A stretch of DNA of 64,000 nt from Cedecea neteri (GTDB taxonomy: Bacteria; Pseudomonadota; Gammaproteobacteria; Enterobacterales; Enterobacteriaceae): contig NZ_CP009459.1 of assembly GCF_000758325.1 (NCBI RefSeq), positions 1,488,001-1,552,000 on the forward strand, in the 5' to 3' direction. This document shows positions 16,689 through 28,713 of the stretch, in pieces. Position 1 is the first letter of the stretch. Each line of letters begins with the position of its first letter. Under the pieces are notes generated by a model. It saw nothing but the letters and a program-made list of their open reading frames with translations, searched no databases and had not been told where the DNA came from. The position numbers were made by a program, and so were the translations under genes.

Positions 16689-16987
16689 GAGAGATATTCA
16701 CTGTTTCCGTGTGCAACTGGCAGAACCAGTAGCTCTGGCGTTTGATAAGGGTGATGGGTTTTCAGGCAGGCAAGCAGCGCCTCCTGATGTTCCACGTCGC
16801 TCTTGAGCAGCATTTGGACTTCGTACTCCTGCTCCAGCTTTCCTTCCCAGTAATAGAGCGAAGTTGCGCCCGGGAGCAGCGTCACGCAGGCGGCAAGTTT
16901 CTCCGCCAGCACTTTTGCGGCCAGATCCTGCGCGGTAGCTTCATCCGGGGCGGTACAGAGTACAACGACAGCCTGGGTCATCGACAT
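16664..16987 (-). CDS. cutA: Divalent-cation tolerance protein CutA
   Basis: A 107-aa trimeric ferredoxin-like protein associated with copper tolerance. Family hallmarks [37 protein letters not shown] and [14 protein letters not shown] are all present. The ATG at 16987 is chosen because GAGG lies 6 nt upstream and the resulting length is close to E. coli CutA (112 aa); an in-frame ATG at 17017 would add 10 residues. It ends inside the dsbD start, indicating coupled translation with dsbD. Confidence 0.93.
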   Translation of the reverse strand: MSMTQAVVVLCTAPDEATAQDLAAKVLAEKLAACVTLLPGATSLYYWEGKLEQEYEVQMLLKSDVEHQEALLACLKTHHPYQTPELLVLPVAHGNSEYLSWLYASLR

Positions 16988-17074
16988 CGCAAACCTCATT
17001 ATGGGAGGAAACGGCATCGACTATAGCACGGGGAGGAGAAGACGGGCCGAATAACAGCCCGCCTTTGAAGAGAT

Positions 17075-18376
17075 TTACAGCATTATGCTGCCGAACACGA
17101 AGCCGAAGCAGACCGCCAGCACCACGCCCATTGTGCCGGGAATAAAGAACGGATGGTTGAAGACAAATTTGCCGATGCGCGTCGTGCCGGTATCGTCCAT
17201 CTGTACCGCGGCGACCAGGGTTGGATAGGTTGGCAGAATAAACAAGCCAGAGACAGCGGCGAAAGACGCAACGGCGGTTAACGGCGAGACGCTGAGCGCC
17301 AACGCCATCGGCATCAGCGCTTTCGCCGTTGCTGCCTGGGAGTAGAGCAGCGCTGAGGCAAAGAAGAAAATCACCGCTAGCAGCCAGGGGTGGCCCTGAA
17401 TGACGCTGCCTGCGGTTTCTTTGATCCAGTCAATGTTTGCGGAAACGAAGGTATCGCCCAGCCACGCCACGCCGAGAATACAAATACAGGCGCTCATCCC
17501 GGCTTTGAACGTGCTGGAGCTAAGGATGCTTTCCGTTTCCACACCGCAAATCACGGTGGTCAGGGTGGCGACCGACAGCATAATAATCAGGATCGCATTG
17601 GTGGTATTCATCAGCGGCGTAGCGACAAGGCCGAGGCTTGGGCTGTTGACGATGGCATAGATAACTACGCCTACCACGCCAAGCAGGAAGAGGAAGACGG
17701 AGGTTTTGGCGCGAGGCTTAAGCTCGATTTGCTTGTCGCCACGCAGCTCAATCAGGCCTTCTTCCAGGCGTTTGAGGTAAACCGGATCGTTGGATAGCTT
17801 TGAGTCGAACAGAATCGAGACCAGGAATGACATTACCAGCACAGCCAGCAGCGTTGAGGGGATCACAACGGACAGCAGCTGAATGTAGCTGACACCGTGG
17901 CCTTCCATCACCGATGACATGTAAACTACCGCGGCGGAAATGGGCGACGCGGTAATGGCTATCTGGGCTGAAACCACCGCCGTTGAGAGCGGACGGCAGG
18001 GCTTGATGCCTTGTTCTTTGGCAACTTCGGCAATCACCGGCAGCGTGGCCAGCGAGATGTTGCCGGTGCCGGCGAAAATGGTCAGAAACCAGGTCACAAT
18101 GGGCGCAAGAATAGTGATGTATTTAGGATTCTTGCGGAGCAGTTTCTCGGTTTGGTGAACGAGGTAATCCAGACCGCCGGCGATTTGCATCGCCGAGATA
18201 GCCGCAATGACCGCCATAATGATGGAAATAACGTCGAAGGGGATGCTGCCAGGCTTTACGCCTATCGCCGCGAGAATCAAAACCCCCAATCCACCGGCGT
18301 AACCAATGCCTATCCCGCCAAGCCTTGCCCCCAGAAAAATCGCTGCTAACACGATGATGAGCTCGATGACTATCAT
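17075..18376 (-). CDS. dcuA: Anaerobic C4-dicarboxylate transporter DcuA
   Basis: A 433-aa inner-membrane antiporter for aspartate, fumarate, malate and succinate, with about ten or more hydrophobic segments and the Dcu signature GTGNISLATLPVIAEVAKEQGIK. It lies after aspA in the same direction, separated by a terminator-like hairpin that could attenuate read-through, as in the aspA-dcuA unit of E. coli. AspA makes fumarate from aspartate and DcuA exchanges it. No anomaly was seen. Confidence 0.96.
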   Translation of the reverse strand: MIVIELIIVLAAIFLGARLGGIGIGYAGGLGVLILAAIGVKPGSIPFDVISIIMAVIAAISAMQIAGGLDYLVHQTEKLLRKNPKYITILAPIVTWFLTIFAGTGNISLATLPVIAEVAKEQGIKPCRPLSTAVVSAQIAITASPISAAVVYMSSVMEGHGVSYIQLLSVVIPSTLLAVLVMSFLVSILFDSKLSNDPVYLKRLEEGLIELRGDKQIELKPRAKTSVFLFLLGVVGVVIYAIVNSPSLGLVATPLMNTTNAILIIMLSVATLTTVICGVETESILSSSTFKAGMSACICILGVAWLGDTFVSANIDWIKETAGSVIQGHPWLLAVIFFFASALLYSQAATAKALMPMALALSVSPLTAVASFAAVSGLFILPTYPTLVAAVQMDDTGTTRIGKFVFNHPFFIPGTMGVVLAVCFGFVFGSIML

Positions 18377-18443
18377 GGTCGCTTCCTTGATGTTTTAATG
18401 AGATGAAAATGAAATGTTGTGTTTTCGTATACCGTTAAAATGA

Positions 18444-18473
18444 AAAAGGCACGTCCGACTGGACGTGCCTTTT
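18444..18473 (-). terminator. Terminator/attenuator between aspA and dcuA
   Basis: AAAAGGCACGTCC-GACT-GGACGTGCCTTTT is a perfect 13-bp stem lying 19 bp past the aspA stop. It can stop most aspA transcription while dcuA uses its own promoter or read-through. Confidence 0.8.
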
Positions 18474-18491
18474 GGCGTTTAGCTGGATGAA

Positions 18492-19928
18492 TTATTGTTC
18501 GCTTTCATCGGTATAGCGCTTAGCTTTGTAGACCGGGTGCATCAGGTTGTGGACGGAGAAGATATCGTCCAGCTCGGCTTCGGTCAGCAGGCCGCGTTCC
18601 AGTACGACCTCACGCACGCTCTTGCCGGTTTCCGCACAGATCTTGCCGACGATGTCGCCGTTGTGGTGACCAATGAACGGGTTCAGGTAGGTCACGATAC
18701 CGATGGAGTTGTACACGTAGCTCTCACACACTTCCTTATTCGCGGTGATGCCGTTAATGCATTTTTCCAGCAGGTTGTAGCAGGCGTTGGTCAGAATGTG
18801 GATGGACTCGAACATCGCCTGGCCAATCACCGGCTCCATGACGTTCAGCTGCAGCTGACCCGCTTCGGACGCCATGGTCACCGTGGTGTCGTTACCGATG
18901 ACTTTGAAGCAAACCTGATTCACCACTTCCGGGACAACCGGGTTCACTTTGGCTGGCATGATAGAGGAGCCCGCCTGCAGTTCTGGCAGGTTGATTTCGT
19001 TCAGGCCAGCGCGCGGGCCGGAAGAGAGCAGGCGCAGGTCGTTACAGATTTTGGACATTTTCACGGCCAGACGCTTCAGGGAGCTGTGCACCATCACGTA
19101 TGCGCCACAGTCGGAGGTCGCTTCAATCAGGTCTTCTGCCGGCACACAGGCCAGGCCGCTGACTTCCGCCAGTTTCTGTACGGCCAGCTGTTGGTAGCCA
19201 TCTGGCGTGTTGAGGCGGGTACCAATGGCGGTTGCGCCAAGGTTCACTTCCAGCAGCAGTTCAGCGGTGCGCAGCAGGTTTTTGGTCTCTTCAGTCAGCA
19301 GCACGTTGAATGCGTGGAATTCCTGACCGAGGGTCATTGGCACGGCGTCCTGAAGCTGGGTACGGCCCATTTTCAGGATCTCAGAAAACTCAACCGCTTT
19401 ACGCTGGAAGCCTTCGCCCAGCTGGTTGATAGCATCGATCAGTTTCACGATGGAGGCGTACACCGCGATGCGGAAGCCGGTTGGGTAAGCATCGTTGGTG
19501 GACTGGCATTTGTTGACGTGGTCGTTCGGGTTCAGGAACTGGTATTCACCTTTCTGGTGGCCCATCAGTTCCAGGCCGATGTTGGCGAGGACTTCGTTGG
19601 TGTTCATGTTGACGGAAGTACCGGCGCCGCCCTGGTAGACGTCTACCGGGAACTGATCCATGCATTTGCCGTTGTTCAGGACTTCATCACAGGCCTGAAT
19701 GATGGTGTTCGCGATGCTCTTAGGAATGGTTTGCAGTTCCTTGTTCGCCATTGCCGCCGCTTTTTTTACCATCACCATACCGCGCACGAATTCCGGTATG
19801 TCACTGATTTTACTGTTGCTAATGTAGAAGTTTTCAATCGCTCTCAGAGTATGAACGCCGTAGTAGGCATCCGCTGGCACTTCCCTGGTACCCAACAAAT
19901 CTTCTTCGATACGAATGTTATTTAACAT
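18492..19928 (-). CDS. aspA: Aspartate ammonia-lyase AspA
   Basis: A 478-aa fumarase/aspartase-superfamily enzyme that deaminates L-aspartate to fumarate and ammonia. The superfamily signature [11 protein letters not shown] is present, with the other active-site regions SxxxP-like [10 protein letters not shown] and [10 protein letters not shown]. Length equals E. coli AspA. Translation is strong (biased codon use), which produces a long but meaningless open frame on the opposite strand. The upstream 344 bp to fxsA hold the promoters of both divergent genes. Confidence 0.97.
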   Translation of the reverse strand: MLNNIRIEEDLLGTREVPADAYYGVHTLRAIENFYISNSKISDIPEFVRGMVMVKKAAAMANKELQTIPKSIANTIIQACDEVLNNGKCMDQFPVDVYQGGAGTSVNMNTNEVLANIGLELMGHQKGEYQFLNPNDHVNKCQSTNDAYPTGFRIAVYASIVKLIDAINQLGEGFQRKAVEFSEILKMGRTQLQDAVPMTLGQEFHAFNVLLTEETKNLLRTAELLLEVNLGATAIGTRLNTPDGYQQLAVQKLAEVSGLACVPAEDLIEATSDCGAYVMVHSSLKRLAVKMSKICNDLRLLSSGPRAGLNEINLPELQAGSSIMPAKVNPVVPEVVNQVCFKVIGNDTTVTMASEAGQLQLNVMEPVIGQAMFESIHILTNACYNLLEKCINGITANKEVCESYVYNSIGIVTYLNPFIGHHNGDIVGKICAETGKSVREVVLERGLLTEAELDDIFSVHNLMHPVYKAKRYTDESEQ

Positions 19929-20272
19929 GTGAACCTTCTTAGTAAAGCTGCAGATAAATGCACTGTTTTATTCACACACACGATATGTGGTTGTGAGCTT
20001 AATAGGCCGACGATTATGTCCATATTCGACCGCGTTAACGTGATGATATGCTGATGATAGCGAAAAGCAGTAACCTGGATCACTTATTAAAAGCCGCCAC
20101 GCATAACAATTATTAATATGTGATATAGGTCAATAGTTGAAAAATTCCAGAAAAAATTCACGCAATAAACATTGATCTTTGTCTACAGCGTCGCCATCTC
20201 CCTCCTACGCGTAATTGCTAATCTATTTTTCGCGAGACCATTAACGGGCTCGCCCGATGACAGGAGCGTATA

Positions 20273-20749
20273 GTGCGCTGGATCCCGCTTATTGCCGTTT
20301 TCCTCTATGTTTACATCGAAATTTCGCTGTTCATACAGGTGGCACACGTTCTGGGGGTCTTTATGACCCTGATTCTGGTCATTTTCACTTCGGTGATTGG
20401 CCTTTCTCTGGTGCGTAACCAGGGCTTTAAAAACCTGATGCTGATGCAGCAGAAGATGGCTGCGGGCGAAAGCCCTGCGGCGGAGATGATCAAAAGCGTT
20501 TCGCTGATCATGGCCGGTATTTTGCTGCTGCTGCCGGGCTTCTTTACCGACTTCCTCGGCCTGCTGCTGCTGTTACCGCCGGTGCAAAAGCACCTGACGC
20601 TGAAGCTGATGCCGCATTTGCGCTTCTCCCGCATGCCGGGCGGCGGTTTTAGTGCCGGTAGTGAAGGCGGCAATACATTCGACGGTGAGTTCCAGCGTAA
20701 AGACGAGGCGCCAAAGCGCCTCGACGACCAGCACCGGGACGATCGTTAA
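20273..20749 (+). CDS. fxsA: FxsA membrane protein
   Basis: A 158-aa inner-membrane protein (FxsA family; its overproduction relieves F-plasmid exclusion of phage T7 in E. coli). It has hydrophobic segments at about 4-22, 26-45 and 75-105, and a charged C-terminal tail. GTG start at 20273 with CAGGAG upstream gives MRWIPLIAVFLYVYIEISLF, matching the family start. It is divergent from aspA and just before groSL, as in E. coli. Confidence 0.93.
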   Translation: MRWIPLIAVFLYVYIEISLFIQVAHVLGVFMTLILVIFTSVIGLSLVRNQGFKNLMLMQQKMAAGESPAAEMIKSVSLIMAGILLLLPGFFTDFLGLLLLLPPVQKHLTLKLMPHLRFSRMPGGGFSAGSEGGNTFDGEFQRKDEAPKRLDDQHRDDR

Positions 20750-20770
20750 ATTTTAGTTTTTTTTGTTTTC

Positions 20771-20803
20771 CCCCCTTGAAGGGGGGAAAGCGCATCCCCA
20801 TTA
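20771..20803 (+). promoter_or_regulatory. Heat-shock (sigma-32) promoter of groSL
   Basis: CCCCCTTGAA (-35 core CTTGAA at 20775-20780) and CCCCATTA (20796-20803) agree with the sigma-32 consensus CTTGAAA / CCCCATNT. They match the known E. coli groE promoter. The -35 region is part of the inverted repeat CCCCCTTGAAGGGGG. Confidence 0.85.
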
Positions 20804-20847
20804 ATCAGGTCACCAGCCGATTACCCCTGTGGGACGGCGTTACCTAA

Positions 20848-21177
<330 letters not shown>

Positions 21178-21205
21178 TTTGACGCACGAACCTGAACGAA
21201 TTTGA

Positions 21206-22864
<1,659 letters not shown>

Positions 22865-22889
22865 TTCGCCTTAGCACCTTGTGTTAAAG

Positions 22890-22922
22890 AAACCCTCAGT
22901 CAGAAATGTCTGGGGGTTTTTT
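22890..22922 (+). terminator. Terminator of groSL
   Basis: AAACCCTCAG...CTGGGGGTTTTTT forms a stem with a loop of about 10 nt followed by a T run. It lies 25 bp after the groL stop. Confidence 0.85.
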
Positions 22923-22993
22923 CTTTTGTTCACACTCTGGTATAAGTGCTTACCGGGCAATAACGGCTCAATACCTTGATTACGGGGAATAAC

Positions 22994-23347
22994 ATGCGCA
23001 TGAAAGTCTCATCAGGAGTGGTTGTGGCAGCGCTGCTGCTGGCAGGATGTAGCACGGGCAATCAGCTTAGCTCTGGCGGCCAGAGCGTTCGTTTTGTTGA
23101 AGACAAACCAGGTAACGAATGCCGTTTATTAGGCACTGCGACTGGGGAGCAGAGCAACTGGCTGTCTGGCCAGCACGGCGATGAAGGTGGTTCTATGCGT
23201 GGTGCGGCAAATGCATTGCGAAACAATGCGGCCGAAATGGGCGGCAACGTGCTGTATGGCGTGAGCAGCCCTACCCAGACGCTGCTCTCGAGCTTTGCGC
23301 CAACGGCCAGCCAAATGACCGGCCAGGTTTATAAGTGCCCGAACTGA
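22994..23347 (+). CDS. yjeI: DUF4156 lipoprotein YjeI
   Basis: A 117-aa lipoprotein with a short signal peptide ending in lipobox LLAGC (cysteine at about residue 18). The body keeps the E. coli YjeI sequence pattern (GTATGEQSNWLSGQHGDEGG, MRGAANALRNNAAEMGGNVLYG, GQVYKCPN). ATG at 22994 is preferred because GGGGA lies 6 nt upstream; an in-frame ATG at 22976 adds six non-signal residues. The function is unknown. It lies between groL and epmB as in E. coli. Confidence 0.92.
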   Translation: MRMKVSSGVVVAALLLAGCSTGNQLSSGGQSVRFVEDKPGNECRLLGTATGEQSNWLSGQHGDEGGSMRGAANALRNNAAEMGGNVLYGVSSPTQTLLSSFAPTASQMTGQVYKCPN

Positions 23348-23361
23348 TTCGGTAAGTATTA

Positions 23362-23453
23362 CCCTCACCCCGGCCCTCTCCCTCAGGGAGAGGGAGAAAA
23401 CGGAAGAAGGCATGACGGTTCCCTCTCCCTCAGGAGAGGGGGCGGGTGAGGGC
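23362..23453. repeat. REP-like repeat pair between convergent yjeI and epmB
   Basis: CCCTCACCCCGGCCCTCTCC and GGAGAGGGGGCGGGTGAGGG flank a spacer of about 45 bp, each unit being a hairpin of its own. It lies in the gap between convergent genes, where it may act as a bidirectional transcription or RNA-decay barrier. Confidence 0.85.
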
Positions 23454-23462
23454 GTTACGCTC

Positions 23463-24491
23463 TCACTTCTGGCGCAGCTGTAAATCCAGTGGTGTCTTAC
23501 TGGGTTCCCCGCCTATCTCTCTCGCCAGCTTCGGCACCATATAGCCAGATATCAGCGTCAGCAGCTCACGCATAATCGCCCGGGCTTCTTCGTCTTCCAC
23601 CATAAAGTGCGCTGCGCCCTGTACGCGGTCGAGCACATGCAGGTAATACGGCATCACACCTGCATCAAATAATGCATTGCTGAGATCGGCCAGGGTTTGC
23701 GCGTTGTCGTTCACGCCGCGCAGCAACACGCTCTGATTCAGCAGCGTGACGCCCGCCTGGCGTAGTTTTGCCATCGCCGAGCGAAAATCGTCGCCAATTT
23801 CCTGGGCGTGGTTAATATGATTCACCAGCAGCACCTGAAGCGACGATCGGGCGATTCTTGCCGCCAATGCGTCTGTAATGCGCGCCGGGATAACTATCGG
23901 CAGGCGGCTGTGAATGCGCAGACGCTTGATATGAGGAATGGCTTCCAGCTCGCCCATCAGCCAGTCCAGCTCGTGATCTTTTGCCATCAGTGGATCGCCG
24001 CCGGAGAAAATAATTTCGTCCAGCTCGGGGTGTTCGCTGATATACGCCAGCGCCGTTTGCCAGTTGCGTTTATTGCCCTGGTTGTCGGCATACGGGAAGT
24101 GTCGGCGGAAGCAGTAGCGGCAGTTTACGGCGCAGCCGCCTTTGACCAGCAGCAAGGCGCGGTTGCGGTACTTATGCAGCAGCCCAGGGACGACGCTGTG
24201 TTGCTCTTCCAGCGGATCGGTGGTGAAACCGGGTGCGGCAACGAACTCCTGCTTTGCCGTCAAAACCTGGCGCAGGAGCGGGTCGTTAGGGTTGCCTTTT
24301 TCCATCCGCGCGACGAAAGCGCGAGGGACGCGCAGAGCAAAAAGACGCCTTGCTTCACGCCCGGCGAGCAGTTCTTCATCGTCGGCTACATTTAAAATGT
24401 GCAGCAGTTCATCAGGATCGGTTATAACATCGGCAAGTTGCGTTAACCAATCTTCTCTGTGAGGGGGATTTAGGGTTACAATGTGTGCCAT
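23463..24491 (-). CDS. epmB: EF-P (R)-beta-lysylation pathway lysine 2,3-aminomutase EpmB
   Basis: A 342-aa radical SAM enzyme converting (S)-alpha-lysine to (R)-beta-lysine for modification of EF-P. The cluster motif [15 protein letters not shown] (CxxxCxxC, about residues 120-127) and the downstream [11 protein letters not shown] are clear, as is the PLP-binding C-terminus. ATG at 24491 ([14 protein letters not shown]) matches the E. coli start; longer in-frame readings run into the efp promoter. It is divergent from efp, its downstream target. Confidence 0.96.
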   Translation of the reverse strand: MAHIVTLNPPHREDWLTQLADVITDPDELLHILNVADDEELLAGREARRLFALRVPRAFVARMEKGNPNDPLLRQVLTAKQEFVAAPGFTTDPLEEQHSVVPGLLHKYRNRALLLVKGGCAVNCRYCFRRHFPYADNQGNKRNWQTALAYISEHPELDEIIFSGGDPLMAKDHELDWLMGELEAIPHIKRLRIHSRLPIVIPARITDALAARIARSSLQVLLVNHINHAQEIGDDFRSAMAKLRQAGVTLLNQSVLLRGVNDNAQTLADLSNALFDAGVMPYYLHVLDRVQGAAHFMVEDEEARAIMRELLTLISGYMVPKLAREIGGEPSKTPLDLQLRQK

Positions 24492-24532
24492 TTTTTTGGC
24501 TAAGCTACCAGTTAACAAATTCAGAGGGCCTT

Positions 24533-25099
24533 ATGGCGACTTATTCTAGCAACGATTTCCGTGCCGGTCTTAAAATCATGATGGATGGCGAACCGTACGC
24601 GGTTGAAGCCAGCGAATTCGTAAAACCGGGCAAAGGCCAGGCATTCGCGCGCGTTAAGCTGCGTCGTCTGCTGACCGGTACCCGCGTTGAGAAAACCTTC
24701 AAGTCTACCGACTCTGCAGAAGGCGCTGACGTTGTCGATATGAACCTGACTTACCTGTACAACGACGGTGAGTTCTACCACTTCATGAACAACCAAACCT
24801 TCGAGCAGCTGGCTGCAGACGAAAAAGCCGTTGGTGAAAACGCTAAATGGCTGCTGGACCAGGCTGAGTGCATCGTGACCCTGTGGAACGGCCAGCCAAT
24901 CTCCGTTACCCCACCGAACTTTGTTGAGCTGGAAATCGTTGAAACCGATCCAGGTCTGAAAGGCGACACTGCAGGGACCGGCGGCAAGCCTGCAACCCTG
25001 AGCACCGGCGCTGTGGTTAAAGTTCCACTGTTCGTCCAGATCGGCGAAGTCATCAAAGTTGACACCCGTTCTGGTGAATACGTTTCTCGCGTGAAGTAA
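24533..25099 (+). CDS. efp: Translation elongation factor P
   Basis: A 188-aa three-domain factor that rescues ribosomes stalled at polyproline. Lys34 in the loop KPGKGQ is conserved and is the site that EpmA/EpmB beta-lysylate. The KOW-like N-terminal domain and the two OB domains have family length. ATG at 24533 is the conserved start; AGAGGGCC gives the ribosome site. It is divergent from epmB, and epmA lies about 12 kb away in this window. Confidence 0.97.
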   Translation: MATYSSNDFRAGLKIMMDGEPYAVEASEFVKPGKGQAFARVKLRRLLTGTRVEKTFKSTDSAEGADVVDMNLTYLYNDGEFYHFMNNQTFEQLAADEKAVGENAKWLLDQAECIVTLWNGQPISVTPPNFVELEIVETDPGLKGDTAGTGGKPATLSTGAVVKVPLFVQIGEVIKVDTRSGEYVSRVK

Positions 25100-25163
25100 T
25101 TCTCGTGAAGGTTCGCGGCGCGGTGCCTGAGGCTCGCGCCGCCGCTTTATCAGGGCAGGGAAG

Positions 25164-25298
25164 ATGAACCGTTTGTTGAAACAGATTCTTTTTATCTCGC
25201 TGCTGGCCGCTGCGCTGTCGGGTTGTAATACCACGCGTGGGTTTGGCGAAGACTTGCAACATCTCGGCGGCGCCATTGAGCGCGTAGCCAATAAATAG
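25164..25298 (+). CDS. ecnA: Entericidin A lipoprotein
   Basis: A 44-aa small lipoprotein (MNRLLKQILFISLLAAALSG then CNTTRGFGEDLQHLGGAIER) with lipobox LSGC. It matches the entericidin family and lies directly downstream of efp, as in E. coli. In E. coli EcnA is regarded as antidote to the bacteriolytic EcnB; the two are paralogues. The ribosome site is GCAGGGAAG. Confidence 0.9.
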   Translation: MNRLLKQILFISLLAAALSGCNTTRGFGEDLQHLGGAIERVANK

Positions 25299-25402
25299 TC
25301 CCTTCCAGTTATCCGAAATCGCCTCGCTTTTCCTTCGTTGTTCATTTTTTTAGCTATGCTTAACAAGCTATACACAAACAACATAGTTATAAGGAAAAGC
25401 TC

Positions 25403-25549
25403 ATGATTAAGAAAACCATTGCTGCGTTTTTCTCTCTCGTCGTTCTTTCATCCTTGTTGACCGCCTGTAACACGACCCGTGGCGTGGGCGAGGATATTCA
25501 AAGCGGCGGTAAGGCTATTTCTGGTGCGGCAACAAAAGCGCAGGAATAA
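25403..25549 (+). CDS. ecnB: Entericidin B lipoprotein
   Basis: A 48-aa entericidin ([20 protein letters not shown], then [20 protein letters not shown] and GAATKAQE) with lipobox LTAC and a proposed bacteriolytic role in stationary phase. It has its own upstream region of about 100 bp (TAAGGA ribosome site) and is followed by a strong hairpin. In E. coli it is sigma-S-dependent; the sequence here does not settle this. Confidence 0.92.
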   Translation: MIKKTIAAFFSLVVLSSLLTACNTTRGVGEDIQSGGKAISGAATKAQE

Positions 25550-25556
25550 TATTTTT

Positions 25557-25580
25557 CGGTACGGTACTTGTGCCGTACCG
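25557..25580. terminator. Hairpin between ecnB and the convergent regulator
   Basis: CGGTACGG-TACTTGTG-CCGTACCG is a perfect 8-bp stem between convergent stops. It is T-rich on the upstream side and so could end the minus-strand unit as well as ecnB. Confidence 0.7.
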
Positions 25581-26195
25581 TTATTCTAGAACTGCTTCCG
25601 GAATATTTAAGAAAAGTGATAATCGATTGTCGGCTCCCAGCTTTAATCGAATATTACGCTTATAGGTGTAAACCGTTTTGACGCTTATTCCCATAACTCT
25701 GGCAATATATTCGTTATTCGCCTCTTCCTTCCAGAGTTTTAATATTCTCTCTTCGCGTAAGGTCAGTAATGGCGTAATATGTCGTTTCACTTCACGGAAT
25801 GGCGGGCGGGTCGCAATAGTCTGCTGAATCAGAGCCGTTAATGCCGACAATGATACTGACTTATCCCAAATATCTGTAGTGCCTTGCGTCGCGCAGTACT
25901 CAGCAATGGTGGGGTGTTGCCCGCTTTGCAGCAGCAGCAGGCGCGTCGTATCGCCACAGGCAGAATAAATAGTCGAAAGCTGCTGGATATTATGCAATGC
26001 GGTTGAGAAACTGTTGAAGTCGGCGATCACCATATTTGGCTGCCATTTAATAATTTTTTCCCGGGCGAGTAGTAAACTGTCTGTCTCTGAAATACTCACT
26101 GCCGTAGCCAAATTATTTTTCTGATTGAGCAAGTGCGTCAGTCCCTGACGGCTGAAGTAACACCTATCAACCAATAATATTTTATACATTTTCAC
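25581..26195 (-). CDS. ecnR: LuxR/NarL-type regulator next to entericidin genes (EcnR-like)
   Basis: A 204-aa response-regulator-like protein. The N-terminal receiver domain has Asp10, candidate phosphoacceptor Asp59 (VIADFNS) and Lys112, but the usual acidic pair at the start is reduced to one Asp. The C-terminal LuxR HTH (about residues 145-200; LTLREERILKLWKEEANNEYIARVMGIS) is complete. No sensor kinase is nearby. It is convergent with ecnB; Salmonella and Citrobacter carry a regulator named ecnR at this spot, whereas E. coli K-12 does not. The symbol is by position and type. Confidence 0.68.
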   Translation of the reverse strand: MKMYKILLVDRCYFSRQGLTHLLNQKNNLATAVSISETDSLLLAREKIIKWQPNMVIADFNSFSTALHNIQQLSTIYSACGDTTRLLLLQSGQHPTIAEYCATQGTTDIWDKSVSLSALTALIQQTIATRPPFREVKRHITPLLTLREERILKLWKEEANNEYIARVMGISVKTVYTYKRNIRLKLGADNRLSLFLNIPEAVLE

Positions 26196-26418
26196 GCTTC
26201 ACGTTAATTATTACTGCGGCGTTTGCAGGCTGGCAAACCACGTTTTATCATATGAATAAATTTGCCAAAATGAATCACGGAAATGCGCGCGAATTAGCAG
26301 TCAATTCCAGGCTTAGCAAGGCCCGGCGAGTGAAACGATTATTTCATTGCGTAGCATTTGGATACGGATTTTCAGGCAGCCGTTTGGGTGCTAAAATCAG
26401 CTTCTCACCTAAGCCTTA

Positions 26419-26459
26419 CGGGACGACCCGCAAGCGCATCTCACACCGGGGACGGCCCC
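26419..26459 (+). ncRNA. Guanidine-II riboswitch (mini-ykkC)
   Basis: Two short hairpins with ACGR loops stand in series: CGGG-ACGA-CCCG (26419-26430) and GGGG-ACGG-CCCC (26448-26459), 17 nt apart, with the second 18 nt before the sugE start. This is the defining structure of the mini-ykkC/guanidine-II riboswitch, which turns on guanidinium exporters at the translation level. Confidence 0.92.
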
Positions 26460-26477
26460 ATTTCTACTGGAGCTGTT

Positions 26478-26795
26478 ATGGCCTGGATCGTACTGTTAAT
26501 TGCCGGATTACTGGAAGTTGTTTGGGCGGTAGGACTGAAGTATACCCACGGCTTTAGCCGCCTGTGGCCTAGCGTTATCACCATCGTCGCGATGGTTGTC
26601 AGCATGGCTTTGCTCGCCTGGGCGATGAAGACCCTGCCCACCGGTACCGCCTATGCGGTGTGGACCGGGATCGGTGCCGTCGGCGCGGCGATCACCGGAA
26701 TTCTGCTGCTGGGAGAGTCGGCTAACCCGATGCGTCTGGCTAGCCTGGCTCTGATTGTGGTCGGGATCATTGGCCTGAAACTTTCCACGCATTAA
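26478..26795 (+). CDS. gdx: Guanidinium exporter Gdx (SugE)
   Basis: A 105-aa SMR-family transporter with four membrane helices and the essential Glu13 in [19 protein letters not shown]. SugE-type SMR proteins export guanidinium in exchange for protons. ATG at 26478 follows a GGAG site and lies directly after a guanidine-II riboswitch, which fixes both start and function. It is convergent with blc (4-bp overlap of ends). Confidence 0.96.
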   Translation: MAWIVLLIAGLLEVVWAVGLKYTHGFSRLWPSVITIVAMVVSMALLAWAMKTLPTGTAYAVWTGIGAVGAAITGILLLGESANPMRLASLALIVVGIIGLKLSTH

Positions 26796-27325
26796 CTGCC
26801 CGGTTGTTTCACCCAAATCAATTTATCCACCGCAAAGCCCTGGCGAGCGGCGACAGCCAATAGCTGTTGCTTGAGGTCTTGGCTGATGGTTGGCGTGCGG
26901 GACAGGATCCACAGATAGCTGAGGTCCGGCCCGCACACCAGCGCATGGCGATAGTCTTTATCCAGCGCAATCACGTTATAGCCGCCGTAGAACGGGCCAA
27001 AGAAAGAGACTTTCAGCGCAGCGACGCTCGGGTCTCCGGTGAAATAAGCCTTACCTTCTGCCTGCTGCCACATCTGCCTGTCCGGGTTGAATCCCCGGTT
27101 TATCACGCGCAAGCCGCCGTCATCCATAAAACTGTAGGTGGCCGTGACCTGATTCAGGCCGCTTTCAAAGCTGTGGTCCATCCGCGCAATTTCATACCAG
27201 GTGCCGATAAAACGTTTTGCCTCGAAGTTTTGCACGACCGTGACGCTGGGGGGAGGGGTTGGTGAGCTACAGGAGACAACGAATAATGCGACCGCAAGCG
27301 CGGTGACAGCGGGCCAAATGCGCAT
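26792..27325 (-). CDS. blc: Outer-membrane lipocalin Blc
   Basis: A 177-aa bacterial lipocalin. The signal peptide ends in lipobox VVSC (Cys19), and the lipocalin GxW signature is [18 protein letters not shown]. It is anchored in the outer membrane and binds fatty acids or lysophospholipids; it is usually sigma-S-induced. The order gdx-blc-ampC follows E. coli. Length is equal to the E. coli protein (177 aa). Confidence 0.96.
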   Translation of the reverse strand: MRIWPAVTALAVALFVVSCSSPTPPPSVTVVQNFEAKRFIGTWYEIARMDHSFESGLNQVTATYSFMDDGGLRVINRGFNPDRQMWQQAEGKAYFTGDPSVAALKVSFFGPFYGGYNVIALDKDYRHALVCGPDLSYLWILSRTPTISQDLKQQLLAVAARQGFAVDKLIWVKQPGS

Positions 27326-27433
27326 AGCAGATTCCTTCCAGGGTTTTTTAGCTAAGTGTAGATGGCGGCAGGAAATAAAGTGTGAGCGAAGCCGGAAATA
27401 ATATGGCCTGTGTTCAACAGGCCGTGGTCATTT

Positions 27434-28597
<1,164 letters not shown>

Positions 28598-28713
28598 TTA
28601 GAGAGATGATAGCAGTCCGGGCCCGTCAGACGAGGCAAGTTTGTTGGATTTGACACCCGATGACAAACGATTAAATTTGGCATTAGGTTTAAGATTTTCT
28701 AACAGGTGATGTC

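Noticed and set aside
18495..19925. 476-codon open frame opposite aspA
   Set aside because: Antisense shadow of a strongly codon-biased gene; low-complexity His/Gln/Val-rich product with no domain.
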